Shown here: positions 9,359 to 17,063 of the stretch, piece by piece | Layout: every line of letters begins with the position of its first letter | Position numbering within the stretch: the stretch's first letter is position 1 | Notes under the pieces: generated by a model | Told to the model about the DNA's origin: nothing | What the model saw: the letters and a program-made list of their open reading frames with translations, nothing else | Databases searched by the model: none | Program-made: the position numbers and the translations under genes | Origin: Paracoccaceae bacterium | Lineage (GTDB): Bacteria; Pseudomonadota; Alphaproteobacteria; Rhodobacterales; Rhodobacteraceae | Assembly (NCBI GenBank): GCA_007131945.1 | Contig: SLPP01000359.1 | Location: 1 to 18,767, forward strand | Direction of reading: 5' to 3' | DNA length: 18,767 nt

Positions 9359-11149
9359 ATGGACCAGTTTACCCTCAACCTGATCGTCGTTGGCGCGTCC
9401 TTCGCGCTCTACGTCGGTATCGCCATCTGGGCGCGCGCCGGTACGACATCGGACTTCTACGCCGCCTCGCGCGGCGTGAACCCGATCGTCAACGGCGCCG
9501 CCACCGCGGCCGACTGGATGTCGGCGGCCTCGTTCATCTCGATGGCCGGCCTCATCGCCTTCGTCGGCTACGGCAACTCCACCTTCCTCATGGGCTGGAC
9601 CGGCGGCTACGTGCTGCTCGCGCTCCTTCTCGCGCCCTACCTGCGCAAGTTCGGCCGCTTCACCGTGCCCGACTTCATCGGGGATCGCTTCTACAGCCAG
9701 ACGGCGCGGCTGGTGGCCGTGATCTCGCTGCTGACCATGTCGATCACCTATGTGATCGGGCAGATGACCGGGGCGGGCGTGGCCTTCTCGCGCTTCCTCG
9801 AAGTGCCGTCGTCGACGGGTCTCTTCATCGCCTCGGCGGTCGTCTTCATCTACGCCGTTCTCGGCGGCATGAAGGGGATCACCTACACCCAGCTGGCGCA
9901 GTACTGCGTGCTGATCGTCGCCTACACCATCCCGGCGATCTTCATCTCGCTGCAACTGACCGGCAACCCGCTGCCGCAGCTGGGGCTGTTCTCGACCCAC
10001 ACCGACTCGGGACTGCCGCTGCTGACCAAGCTCGACCAGGTCCTGGTGCAACTCGGCTTCCATGACTACACCGGGCTGCACGCGCCGCAGACCACCTTCA
10101 ACATGGTGCTCTTCACCATGTCGCTGATGATCGGCACCGCGGGTCTGCCGCACGTGATCATCCGCTTCTTCACCGTGCCCAAGGTGTCGGACGCGCGCCT
10201 CTCGGCGGGCTGGGCGCTGGTGTTCATCGCGTTGCTCTACACGGTCGCCCCGGCGGTCGGCTCGATGGCGCGTCTGAACATCATCACCACGATCTACCCG
10301 CACACCACCGAGACCGGTGAGCTGGACCTGGAGCGGCCGCTGGCCTACGCGGATCGTCCCCAGTGGATGCTGAACTGGGAGCAGACCGGCCTTCTGCGCT
10401 TCGAGGACAAGGCGGGCGACGGCGTTATCCGTTACTACAACGCCGCCAACCCGCCGGCGATCGCGGTCGAGGAGGGCTGGCAGGGCAACGAGATGGTGAC
10501 CTTCAACCAGGACATCCTGGTGCTCGCCAACCCCGAGATCGCGCAGCTTCCGGGCTGGGTGATCGCGCTGATCGCGGCCGGCGGCCTGGCCGCGGCGCTG
10601 TCGACGGCGGCGGGGCTCCTGCTCGCCATCTCCTCGGCGATCAGCCACGACCTGATCAAGTCGATGATCAACCCCGGCATCTCGGAAAAGGGCGAGCTTC
10701 TGGCCGCGCGCATCTCGATGGCCTTCGCCATCGCGCTCGCGACCTGGCTCGGGCTCAACCCGCCAGGCTTCGCCGCACAGGTGGTGGCGCTCGCCTTCGG
10801 CCTTGCCGCGGCCTCGCTCTTCCCGGCGATCATGATGGGCATCTTCTCCAAGAAGATGAACTCGACCGGGGCGATCGTCGGGATGCTGGTCGGTCTGCTC
10901 TCGACCGTGGCCTACATCTTCACCTATCTGGGCATGTTCTTCATCCCGGGCACCAACCTTCTGCCGAACACGCAGGAATACTGGCTCTTCGGCATCTCGC
11001 CGCTCAGCTTCGGCACGGTTGGCGCGATCCTGAACTTCGCCGCGGCCTACATCACGCTTGCGATGACCAAGCCGGCGCCGAAGGAAATCCAGGAACTGGT
11101 GGAATCGATCCGCGTGCCGCGCGGCGCCGGTACCGCCCAGTCGCACTGA
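9359..11149 (+). CDS. Na+:solute symporter, VC_2705 subfamily (probable acetate/short-chain carboxylate permease)
   Basis: Sodium:solute symporter (SSS) family protein of 596 residues with about 13 hydrophobic segments. The first third carries SSS landmarks: DFYAASRG, the NGAATAADWMSAASFISMAGLIA helix region, and YVIGQMTGAGVAFSR. A large hydrophilic loop between about residues 315 and 390 (LERPLAYADRPQWML to EEGWQGNEMVTFNQD) separates the helix after PAVGSMARL from GWVIALIAAGGLAAALSTA. This insertion and the adjoining small subunit mark the VC_2705 (TIGR03648) branch rather than classical ActP. Acetate as substrate is inferred from the acs neighbour and from ActP homology; propionate, pyruvate or lactate are alternatives. 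AAGGA sits ahead of the ATG at 9359, 12 bp after the small subunit, implying co-translation. A strong hairpin follows the stop. Confidence 0.92.
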   Translation: MDQFTLNLIVVGASFALYVGIAIWARAGTTSDFYAASRGVNPIVNGAATAADWMSAASFISMAGLIAFVGYGNSTFLMGWTGGYVLLALLLAPYLRKFGRFTVPDFIGDRFYSQTARLVAVISLLTMSITYVIGQMTGAGVAFSRFLEVPSSTGLFIASAVVFIYAVLGGMKGITYTQLAQYCVLIVAYTIPAIFISLQLTGNPLPQLGLFSTHTDSGLPLLTKLDQVLVQLGFHDYTGLHAPQTTFNMVLFTMSLMIGTAGLPHVIIRFFTVPKVSDARLSAGWALVFIALLYTVAPAVGSMARLNIITTIYPHTTETGELDLERPLAYADRPQWMLNWEQTGLLRFEDKAGDGVIRYYNAANPPAIAVEEGWQGNEMVTFNQDILVLANPEIAQLPGWVIALIAAGGLAAALSTAAGLLLAISSAISHDLIKSMINPGISEKGELLAARISMAFAIALATWLGLNPPGFAAQVVALAFGLAAASLFPAIMMGIFSKKMNSTGAIVGMLVGLLSTVAYIFTYLGMFFIPGTNLLPNTQEYWLFGISPLSFGTVGAILNFAAAYITLAMTKPAPKEIQELVESIRVPRGAGTAQSH

Positions 11150-11159
11150 CAAGTCCTTC

Positions 11160-11183
11160 GGAGGGGCGCTCCGGCGCCCCTCC
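11160..11183 (+). terminator. Strong 10-bp hairpin after the symporter gene
   Basis: GGAGGGGCGC (11160-11169), loop TCCG, GCGCCCCTCC (11174-11183): a perfect 10-bp stem with a four-base loop, 11 bp after the symporter stop. No U tract follows, only mixed GGCCCAGCTT. It is the most stable stem-loop seen in the window. It could be a partial terminator or an mRNA 3'-end stabiliser separating the transporter message from the downstream regulatory genes. Confidence 0.55.
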
Positions 11184-11207
11184 GGCCCAGCTTCGGGGAT
11201 GATCTTC

Positions 11208-13037
11208 ATGGCCATGGATACCCGTGCCGACGCGATCAGGGCCTTCCTGGAAAGCGTGCATCCCTATGACAGCCTGCCGCGGGACGAGCTGACGCAGATC
11301 GTCGGTTCCTTCAGCCGCAGGGAATACCCAGCCGGATCCGAGATCTACAGCGCCGGCGAGCCGCTCAAGGGCATCTTCCTGATCAAGCGCGGCGCGGTCG
11401 AGGTCGTCGACCGCAACGGCGAGCTGGTCTCGATCCTCGGCCCGCGCAACTCCTTCGGCGAGCGCGGGCTGATGCGCGACGGGCTGGCGGTGACCAGCGC
11501 CCGCACCACCGAGGACAGTGTGATCCTGATGCTGCCCGACGCCGAACTGCGCCGGCTGATCGCCGGTTTTCCGGCCTTCGAGCGCTTCTTCAACCGCTCG
11601 CGCCCCGCCGAGACCCGCGGCACCGATCTGAGCACGCTCAAGGTCTCGGACCTGATGGCGCGCAACCCGGTCACCTGCCGGCCCGACGCCAGCGTGCAGG
11701 AAGCCGCGCGGCTGATGCGCGAAAAGCACATCTCAAGCCTCGCGGTCGTGGACAACGGCACGCTCGTCGGCATCGTCACGACGCGCGATCTGGCCGCCCG
11801 CGTCCTTGCCGAGGGGCTGCCCGCGGAGACGAAGGTCGCCGAGGTGATGACCGCCGATCCGCTGACGCTCAGCCCCGACTCGCTCGGCTCCGACATCCTG
11901 CACACGATGCTCGAGCGCCGCATCGGCCATCTGCCGGTGGTCGAGGAGGGCGTGATCAAGGGCGTCATCACGCAGACCGACCTGACCCGCTTCCAGGCGG
12001 TCAGCACCGCGCAACTGGTCCGCGACGCGGCCGTCGCCGACAGCCCCGAGGAAATGGCCGAGGTCACCGCGCGCATCCCGAAGCTCCTGATGCAGCTCGT
12101 CGCCGCGAACAACGCCCACGAGGTGGTGGCGCGGCTGATCACCGACATCGCCGACACCGTCACCCGGCGGCTGCTGAAGCTGGCCGAAGCCGAGTTCGGC
12201 CCCGCACCGGTGCCCTGGCTCTGGCTCGCCTGCGGCAGCCAGGGACGGCAGGAACAGACCGGCATCACCGACCAGGACAATTGCCTGATCCTCGACGATT
12301 CCGTGACCGAGGACGACATGGCGTATTTCGAGAAGTTCGCGAAATTCGTCTCGGACGGGCTCAACACCGCCGGCTACGTCTACTGTCCCGGTGACATGAT
12401 GGCGACCAATCCGCGCTGGTGCCAGCCGCGCAGGAAGTGGCGGCGCTATTTCCAGGGCTGGATCGACCAGCCCAGCCCCGAGGCGCAGATGCTCGCCTCG
12501 GTCATGTTCGACCTGCGCCCGATCGGCGGCCAGCCCGCGCTCTTCCGCGACCTGCAGGCCGAGACGCTGGAAGCCGCCTCGAAGAACTCGATCTTCGTCG
12601 CCCACATGATCTCGAACTCGCTCAAGCACCAGCCGCCGCTGGGCCTCTTGCGCGGTTTCGCCACGATCCGCTCGGGCGAGTACAAGAACCATATCGACAT
12701 GAAGCTCGGCGGCGTCGTGCCGGTCGCCGACCTCGCCCGCGTCTACGCGCTGAAGGGGCGGCTGACGCCGGTCAACACCCGCGCCCGGCTCCTGGCCGCC
12801 GAACATGCCGGGGTGATCTCGGTCTCCGGCGCGCGCGACCTGATCGAGGCCTACGACCTGATCGCCCGGCTGCGGCTTGAGAACCAGGCCGCCCTGGTCC
12901 GCGCCGGGCGCAAGCCGGACAACTTCCTCGCGCCCTCGGATCTGAGCGATTTCGAACGCAGCCACCTGCGCGACGCCTTCGTCGTCGTGCGCACGATGCA
13001 GTCGGCGGTCGGCCATCGCAGCGGCACGCTGGGCTAG
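11208..13037 (+). CDS. cNMP-binding / CBS-pair / DUF294 nucleotidyltransferase-like regulatory protein
   Basis: Soluble multidomain protein of 609 residues. A cyclic-nucleotide-binding beta-barrel domain (about 12-130, with the GRN-like PRNSFGERGLM segment) is followed by a CBS pair (about 143-264), each half ending in VGIVTTRDL or KGVITQTDL. Then comes a DUF294 nucleotidyltransferase-like domain with GSQGRQEQ at 343-350 and TDQDN at 354-358, and a helical DUF294 C-terminal domain (about 465-605). The GS-x-GR-x-E plus D-x-D pattern is that of the GlnD-type polymerase-beta fold, so catalysis is possible. No substrate is known. CBS pairs often bind AMP/ATP, which suits a gene next to acs and adk. 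ATGs at 11199, 11208 and 11214 compete; I prefer 11208, nine bases after GGGG (11195-11198). The association of this family with actP-like genes and a DnaQ-like nuclease recurs in other proteobacteria (for example the PA3232-PA3235 region of Pseudomonas, from memory). Confidence 0.88.
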   Translation: MAMDTRADAIRAFLESVHPYDSLPRDELTQIVGSFSRREYPAGSEIYSAGEPLKGIFLIKRGAVEVVDRNGELVSILGPRNSFGERGLMRDGLAVTSARTTEDSVILMLPDAELRRLIAGFPAFERFFNRSRPAETRGTDLSTLKVSDLMARNPVTCRPDASVQEAARLMREKHISSLAVVDNGTLVGIVTTRDLAARVLAEGLPAETKVAEVMTADPLTLSPDSLGSDILHTMLERRIGHLPVVEEGVIKGVITQTDLTRFQAVSTAQLVRDAAVADSPEEMAEVTARIPKLLMQLVAANNAHEVVARLITDIADTVTRRLLKLAEAEFGPAPVPWLWLACGSQGRQEQTGITDQDNCLILDDSVTEDDMAYFEKFAKFVSDGLNTAGYVYCPGDMMATNPRWCQPRRKWRRYFQGWIDQPSPEAQMLASVMFDLRPIGGQPALFRDLQAETLEAASKNSIFVAHMISNSLKHQPPLGLLRGFATIRSGEYKNHIDMKLGGVVPVADLARVYALKGRLTPVNTRARLLAAEHAGVISVSGARDLIEAYDLIARLRLENQAALVRAGRKPDNFLAPSDLSDFERSHLRDAFVVVRTMQSAVGHRSGTLG

Positions 13038-13046
13038 GGGGCAGGC

Positions 13047-13601
13047 ATGGTCTTCGAACTGATCGGGGCGCTGTCGGCAGGGCTTGGCCTGATGGGGGTC
13101 CTGATGCTTTTCTGGCGCATCCTGCGCCGGGGCAAGCTGCCGGGCTGGGCCTATCCGGCCTCGGTCGCCGCGGGGATGTTCGCCTTCTCGGTCTGGGCCG
13201 AATACACCTGGGCCGATCGCGCCGTCGGGGCGCAGCCGCAATTGCGGCTGGCCGACACCACAGCCGATCCCTCGCCGCTGCGCCCGCTGAGCTATGTCCG
13301 CACGCCGGTGAACCGGCTCCAGGCGATCGACCTCTCGCGCACCTTCATCCATCCCGACCACCCGGCGATGGTGCGCACGCTGGTCGTGTCGATGGCGCGC
13401 TGGGAGCCGGTGCGCGCGGTCGAGGTGGTGGTCGATTGCGAGGCCGCGGCGCTGGCCCCGGTCGGCGAGGGAATCGAGATCGGGGCCGACGGCTCGCTGG
13501 AGGGGGCGGACTGGCGGCCGATGGCAAGGAACGACAGGTTGCTGCGCACCGTCTGCGAAGCAGGGGAGGAGATCAGGAATGCCAGAGGGCCGGGAACATA
13601 A
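13047..13601 (+). CDS. Unknown membrane-anchored protein of the acetate locus
   Basis: Protein of 184 residues that I do not recognise. Residues ~3-26 (VFELIGALSAGLGLMGVLML) and ~36-55 (PGWAYPASVAAGMFAFSVWA) are membrane helices joined by a short basic turn (RILRRGKLPG). By the positive-inside rule both ends of the pair should face the periplasm. The remaining ~125 residues, including RTPVNRLQAIDLSRTFIHPD and a VVVDCEAAAL strand, would then form an extracytoplasmic domain; two cysteines there (in VVVDCEA and RTVCEAG) could form a disulfide. GGGGGCAGG precedes the ATG at 13047, nine bases after the DUF294 stop, and the 3' end overlaps the response regulator start by 23 nt, so it is certainly part of the operon. 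Its position beside a signalling cluster suggests a sensor or assembly partner, but that is inference only. Confidence 0.78.
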   Translation: MVFELIGALSAGLGLMGVLMLFWRILRRGKLPGWAYPASVAAGMFAFSVWAEYTWADRAVGAQPQLRLADTTADPSPLRPLSYVRTPVNRLQAIDLSRTFIHPDHPAMVRTLVVSMARWEPVRAVEVVVDCEAAALAPVGEGIEIGADGSLEGADWRPMARNDRLLRTVCEAGEEIRNARGPGT

Positions 13602-14010
13602 GCGCATCCTGGTGGTCGAGGACGAGGACAACATCGCCATCGCGCTCGACTACCTGATTTCGCGCGAGGGCTACGAACACACGCGCATCAATACCGGCGC
13701 GGGCGCGGTCGACATGATCCGCCAGATGCGGCCGGACCTCGTGCTTCTCGATGTCATGCTGCCCGAGGTGTCGGGCTACGAGATCTGCCAGAACGTCCGC
13801 CAGGACCCGGAACTCGGCGCGGTCAAGATCCTGATGATGACCGCGCGCGGCTCGGCGATGGAGCGGCGCAAGGGGCTCGCGATGGGCGCCGACGGCTTCA
13901 TCTCGAAACCCTTCGAACTGAAGGAGTTGCGCGCCGAAGTTCGCAGGATACTCGCAGGCGAGCCGGCGCCGGACCTCGAATCCGCATCGAACGGGAAACC
14001 CACGGAATGA
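13579..14010 (+). CDS. Single-domain response regulator (receiver only)
   Basis: CheY-like receiver protein of 143 residues with no output domain. The acidic pocket (E14-D15), phosphoacceptor Asp58 in LLDVMLP, Thr88 in MMTARG and Lys110 in SKPF are all intact, so it should accept phosphate. About 25 residues after the receiver are low-complexity and probably disordered. The RR start overlaps the upstream gene by 23 nt and has GGGGAGGAG upstream. Its stop overlaps the next start in an ATGA junction, so all three genes are translationally coupled. The obvious partner, the downstream kinase-like protein, lacks the histidine a kinase needs. The phosphodonor must therefore be elsewhere, or the receiver acts by binding that protein. 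Confidence 0.93.
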   Translation: MPEGREHKRILVVEDEDNIAIALDYLISREGYEHTRINTGAGAVDMIRQMRPDLVLLDVMLPEVSGYEICQNVRQDPELGAVKILMMTARGSAMERRKGLAMGADGFISKPFELKELRAEVRRILAGEPAPDLESASNGKPTE

Positions 14011-16127
14011 TCGAACGCCTGAGCCTCAGGCTTCGCATCCTGCTCTTTTTCGCGGCGATGGCGGGAGGCGTGGCGCTGGCCATCGGCCTCGGCCTCTGGG
14101 CGGCGCTGGCGCGGGTCGAGGCGCCGGGCTTCGCGCCGGTCGCGGTGCAGGCCGGGCTGATCGCGGGCTTCCTTTCGGTCGGGCTGATCACCTGGATCTG
14201 GTATCTCTTCGACGCCAATGTCGCCCGCGCCATCGACCGGCTGTCCAGCGCCATCCGCGCCCGCGCCCATGCCGGGATCGACGACGGGCTCGCCCGCGAG
14301 GCGGAGGCGGCGCGCTATCTCGGCGATCTGGCGCCGGCGGCCGAGGCGGTGACGCAGGAACTCGCCCGCACCCGCAGCGCTCTCGTCGAGGCCATCCAGC
14401 GCGAGACCACCCGCCTCGCGGCCGAGAAATCCCGGCTCGAGACGCTGCTCGCCGACGTGCCGGTCGCGGTCCTGCTCTGCACCGCCGAGCATCAGCTCGT
14501 CTTCTACAACGGCCCGGCGGTCGACATCCTCGGCTCGGGCCATGCGCCGGGGCTCGACCGCAATCTCCTCGACTACCTGCGCGAAGGGCCGATCCGCCAC
14601 GCCTATCAGCGCCTTTCGGATACCGGCGATTCCGACACCGCCTCGGACCTGCTCTGCGCCACCGTCACCGGCGGGCGGATCCTCGCCGGACGGATGCGCG
14701 TGCTGCGCCGGCGCGAGGATGGGGCCGCGCCCGGCTACGTCCTGACGCTGCGCGACGTGACCGCCGATCTCGCCGCGCATCGCAACCGCGACGCGCTCCT
14801 GGCCGAGACCTTCGACCGGGTCCGGCGCCCGGCGGCGAACCTGCAGACGGTGATCGGCGTGATGTCCGAGCTCGATGCCGACGCGACCGACGACCTGCGT
14901 CGGGCGATGCTCGACGAGGTGCAGACGCTCACCCAGGCGATCACCGAACTCGGCGCGCGCTACGACGCCACCCAGGCCGACTGGCGGCCGCTGCCGCAGA
15001 CCCGCTCGGCCGACCTGATGGACAGCCTCAAGGCCCGGTTCGAGGCCGAGAATCTGCGTCTCGACTGCGAGGGGCCCGAGCTGATCGTCGCCCTCGACGG
15101 CTTCGAGGTCGTCGCGCTCTTCGGCTGGCTCGGCCGACGCCTTGCCGACGAGGGGCATGCGACGGCCTTCCGCCTGGCGCTGATCGAGGAGGACGGTCCC
15201 GGCGCGCTCCTGCGCCTCGACTGGGAGGGCACGCCGCTGCCCGTCGGCCGCTTCGATGCCTGGCTGACCGAGACGATGGACGAGGCGATGGGCGAACTGA
15301 CCGGCCGCACCGTCCTGCAGGCGCACGGGACCGAGGCCTGGACCGAAAGCCCGGGCCCCGGGCAGGGCGCGATCTGCATGCCGATCCGCGGCGCGCGCCG
15401 CGCCGGGCGCCGTCCGCCGCCGATCGTGCGCAAGGTGGTCTACGATTTCGACCTTCTGTCGAAGGCGCGCAGCGCCGCCATCGCCGAATCGCGGATCGAG
15501 GACCTGACCTATGTCGTCTTCGATACCGAGACCACGGGCCTGTCGCCGGCCTCGGACGAGATCGTGCAGATCGCCGCGGTGCGCGTCGTCAATGGCCGCC
15601 GCATCGAGACCGAGGTCTTCGACACGCTGGTCGATCCCGGCCGGCCGATCCCGCCGGGCTCGACCGAGGTGCACGGAATCACCGACCAGATGGTCCGCGG
15701 CGCGCCCACCATCGCCGAGGTCGGCCGGCAGTTCCACGCCTTCGCCCGCGGCGCGGTGCTGATCGCGCACAACGCGCCGTTCGACATGGAATTCCTGCGC
15801 CGGCACGAGGCCGGGATCGGGGCGAGCTTCGACAACCCGGTGCTCGACACGGTGCTCCTGTCGGCGGTGGTCTTCGGCCAGCTCGAGCAGCACTCGCTCG
15901 ACGCGCTGACCGCGCGGCTGGGCATCACCATCCCCGACGAGGCGCGCCATACGGCCATCGGCGACACGATCGCGACGGCAGATGCCTTCCTCAAGCTCGT
16001 GCCGATGCTGCGTGCCCGCGGGCTGACGACCTTCGGCGAGGTGCTTGGCGAGGTGCGCCGGCACGGCAGGCTGCAGAAGGACGTGAATCCGATCCAGGCT
16101 CAACCGGCAAAGGGGTCGGCCGGATAG
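14007..16127 (+). CDS. Membrane PAS-pseudokinase fused to DEDDh 3'-5' exonuclease
   Basis: Protein of 706 residues. Two membrane helices (about 8-33 and 47-69) are followed by a helical, HAMP/coiled-coil-like linker (70-140) and a PAS domain (about 140-255, with [13 protein letters not shown]). A histidine-kinase-like module follows. In it the H-box reads DRVRRPA (270-276), with Asp270 where the phosphorylated His should be. The ATPase-like part (about 360-465) lacks an N-box Asn, and its G1 box is reduced to DWEG (405-408). The C-terminal ~200 residues are a DnaQ-like exonuclease with all five DEDDh residues: D506 and E508 (FDTETTGL), D593 (HNAPFD), H648 and D653. The nuclease should be active on DNA or RNA 3' ends and is expected on the cytoplasmic face. 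The start shares an ATGA with the response regulator stop; the end overlaps truA by 28 nt. It could be mistaken for a sensor kinase or for Pol III epsilon; it is neither. Confidence 0.88.
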   Translation: MIERLSLRLRILLFFAAMAGGVALAIGLGLWAALARVEAPGFAPVAVQAGLIAGFLSVGLITWIWYLFDANVARAIDRLSSAIRARAHAGIDDGLAREAEAARYLGDLAPAAEAVTQELARTRSALVEAIQRETTRLAAEKSRLETLLADVPVAVLLCTAEHQLVFYNGPAVDILGSGHAPGLDRNLLDYLREGPIRHAYQRLSDTGDSDTASDLLCATVTGGRILAGRMRVLRRREDGAAPGYVLTLRDVTADLAAHRNRDALLAETFDRVRRPAANLQTVIGVMSELDADATDDLRRAMLDEVQTLTQAITELGARYDATQADWRPLPQTRSADLMDSLKARFEAENLRLDCEGPELIVALDGFEVVALFGWLGRRLADEGHATAFRLALIEEDGPGALLRLDWEGTPLPVGRFDAWLTETMDEAMGELTGRTVLQAHGTEAWTESPGPGQGAICMPIRGARRAGRRPPPIVRKVVYDFDLLSKARSAAIAESRIEDLTYVVFDTETTGLSPASDEIVQIAAVRVVNGRRIETEVFDTLVDPGRPIPPGSTEVHGITDQMVRGAPTIAEVGRQFHAFARGAVLIAHNAPFDMEFLRRHEAGIGASFDNPVLDTVLLSAVVFGQLEQHSLDALTARLGITIPDEARHTAIGDTIATADAFLKLVPMLRARGLTTFGEVLGEVRRHGRLQKDVNPIQAQPAKGSAG

Positions 16128-16870
16128 CACACGCCGGTCAGGCAGAGCCCCTGCGGCGGCGCGACCGGCCCGCAGGCGGCGCGGTCGCGCGCGGCCAGCG
16201 CCTCGGCGACGCGTTCGGGCGGCCAGGCCCCGGCGCCGACGCGCTCGAGCGTGCCGACGATCGAGCGCACCTGGTTGTGCAGGAAGGACCGCGCCCGCAG
16301 CTGGAAGCGGAACTCGGTGCCGCTCGCGCGCGGGACCGCCTCGACCGTGATCTCGTCGAGCGTCTTGACCGGCGAGGCCGCCTGGCAGAGGGTCGCGCGA
16401 AAGGTGGTGAAGTCGTGCCGGCCGATCAGCGCGCGCGCGGCCTCCTGCATCGGGGCGAGGTCGATCGGGTGGCGGATGTGCCAGACCAGCCCCGCCTCCA
16501 TCACCGGCGGCGCGCGGCGGCACAGCACACGGTAGAGATAGCGCCGTTCGACCGCACCGAAACGGGCGTGGAAGTCCGCCGCGACCCGCGCACAGGCAGT
16601 AACCGCCACCGGCTCGGGCCGCAGGTGATGGTTGAGCGCCTCGGTGAGGCGGAACGGGTCCCAGTCGCGGGCGAGATCGGCATGCGCGACCTGCCCCGTC
16701 GCGTGCACGCCGGTATCGGTGCGCCCGGCGCCGGTGACCGTGGGCGCCGCTCGGTCGAGCCGGGCAAGCGCGGCCTCGAACGCGGCCTGCACCGAGGGCT
16801 GGCCCGCCTGGCGCTGCCAGCCGTGGAACGGGGCGCCATGGTACTCGATCCGGAAGGCGAAGCGGGGCAT
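16100..16870 (-). CDS. truA: tRNA pseudouridine(38-40) synthase
   Basis: TruA converts uridines 38, 39 and 40 of the tRNA anticodon arm to pseudouridine in the cytoplasm. The protein has 256 residues, normal for bacterial TruA. The N-terminal [15 protein letters not shown] block, the catalytic motif [13 protein letters not shown] with the nucleophile Asp52, and the [15 protein letters not shown] segment near residues 193-207 all match the family. The ATG at 16870 (complement) starts the conserved [12 protein letters not shown] segment, so an extension upstream is unlikely. The gene ends inside the 3' end of the exonuclease fusion gene on the other strand (28-nt overlap). No intrinsic terminator fits between them. 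Confidence 0.95.
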   Translation of the reverse strand: MPRFAFRIEYHGAPFHGWQRQAGQPSVQAAFEAALARLDRAAPTVTGAGRTDTGVHATGQVAHADLARDWDPFRLTEALNHHLRPEPVAVTACARVAADFHARFGAVERRYLYRVLCRRAPPVMEAGLVWHIRHPIDLAPMQEAARALIGRHDFTTFRATLCQAASPVKTLDEITVEAVPRASGTEFRFQLRARSFLHNQVRSIVGTLERVGAGAWPPERVAEALAARDRAACGPVAPPQGLCLTGVCYPADPFAG

Positions 16871-17032
16871 GGCGGCGCCTTAGCGCGAAAGCCGGGGCGC
16901 GTCCATCGCGGGCGTCGCGCCTGCCCCGGACGCGCTCCGCGCCACGCCCACCCACCCGCCCCGTGGCGCGGGCGCGGATCCGGGAGCGATCCTTGCCGGA
17001 AGATCACCGCAGCGCGCGCATCTGCCATACGC

Positions 17033-17053
17033 CTGCCAGACGCTGTCTGGCAG
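17033..17053 (-). terminator. Hairpin downstream of the SDR-like gene
   Basis: CTGCCAGAC (17033-17041), a three-base loop GCT, and GTCTGGCAG (17045-17053) form a perfect 9-bp stem 10 bp after the stop codon of the minus-strand SDR gene. On that strand no T run follows, so it is a stem-loop end or pause site rather than a classical terminator. The rest of the 193-bp gap (16871-17063) before truA shows nothing clear. Confidence 0.45.
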
Positions 17054-17063
17054 CGATTTCCGG

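Noticed and set aside
8345..11215. 956-codon minus-strand frame opposite adk and the symporter genes
   Set aside because: It is an antisense by-product of GC-rich codons. Its translation is Arg/Asp/His/Gly-rich without domains, while the plus strand encodes clear families.
14007..15440. Calling the N-terminal part a functional sensor histidine kinase
   Set aside because: The phosphoacceptor His is Asp270, no N-box Asn is found and the glycine boxes are not preserved, so kinase activity is not supported.
15500..16127. Calling the exonuclease domain the DNA polymerase III epsilon subunit (dnaQ)
   Set aside because: The domain is fused to a membrane PAS-pseudokinase and sits in an acetate locus; the replicative epsilon subunit is a separate short protein.
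13776..16955. 1059-codon minus-strand frame covering the receiver, exonuclease and truA regions
   Set aside because: truA is encoded in a different frame of that strand, and the plus-strand proteins have catalytic motifs. This frame has none.
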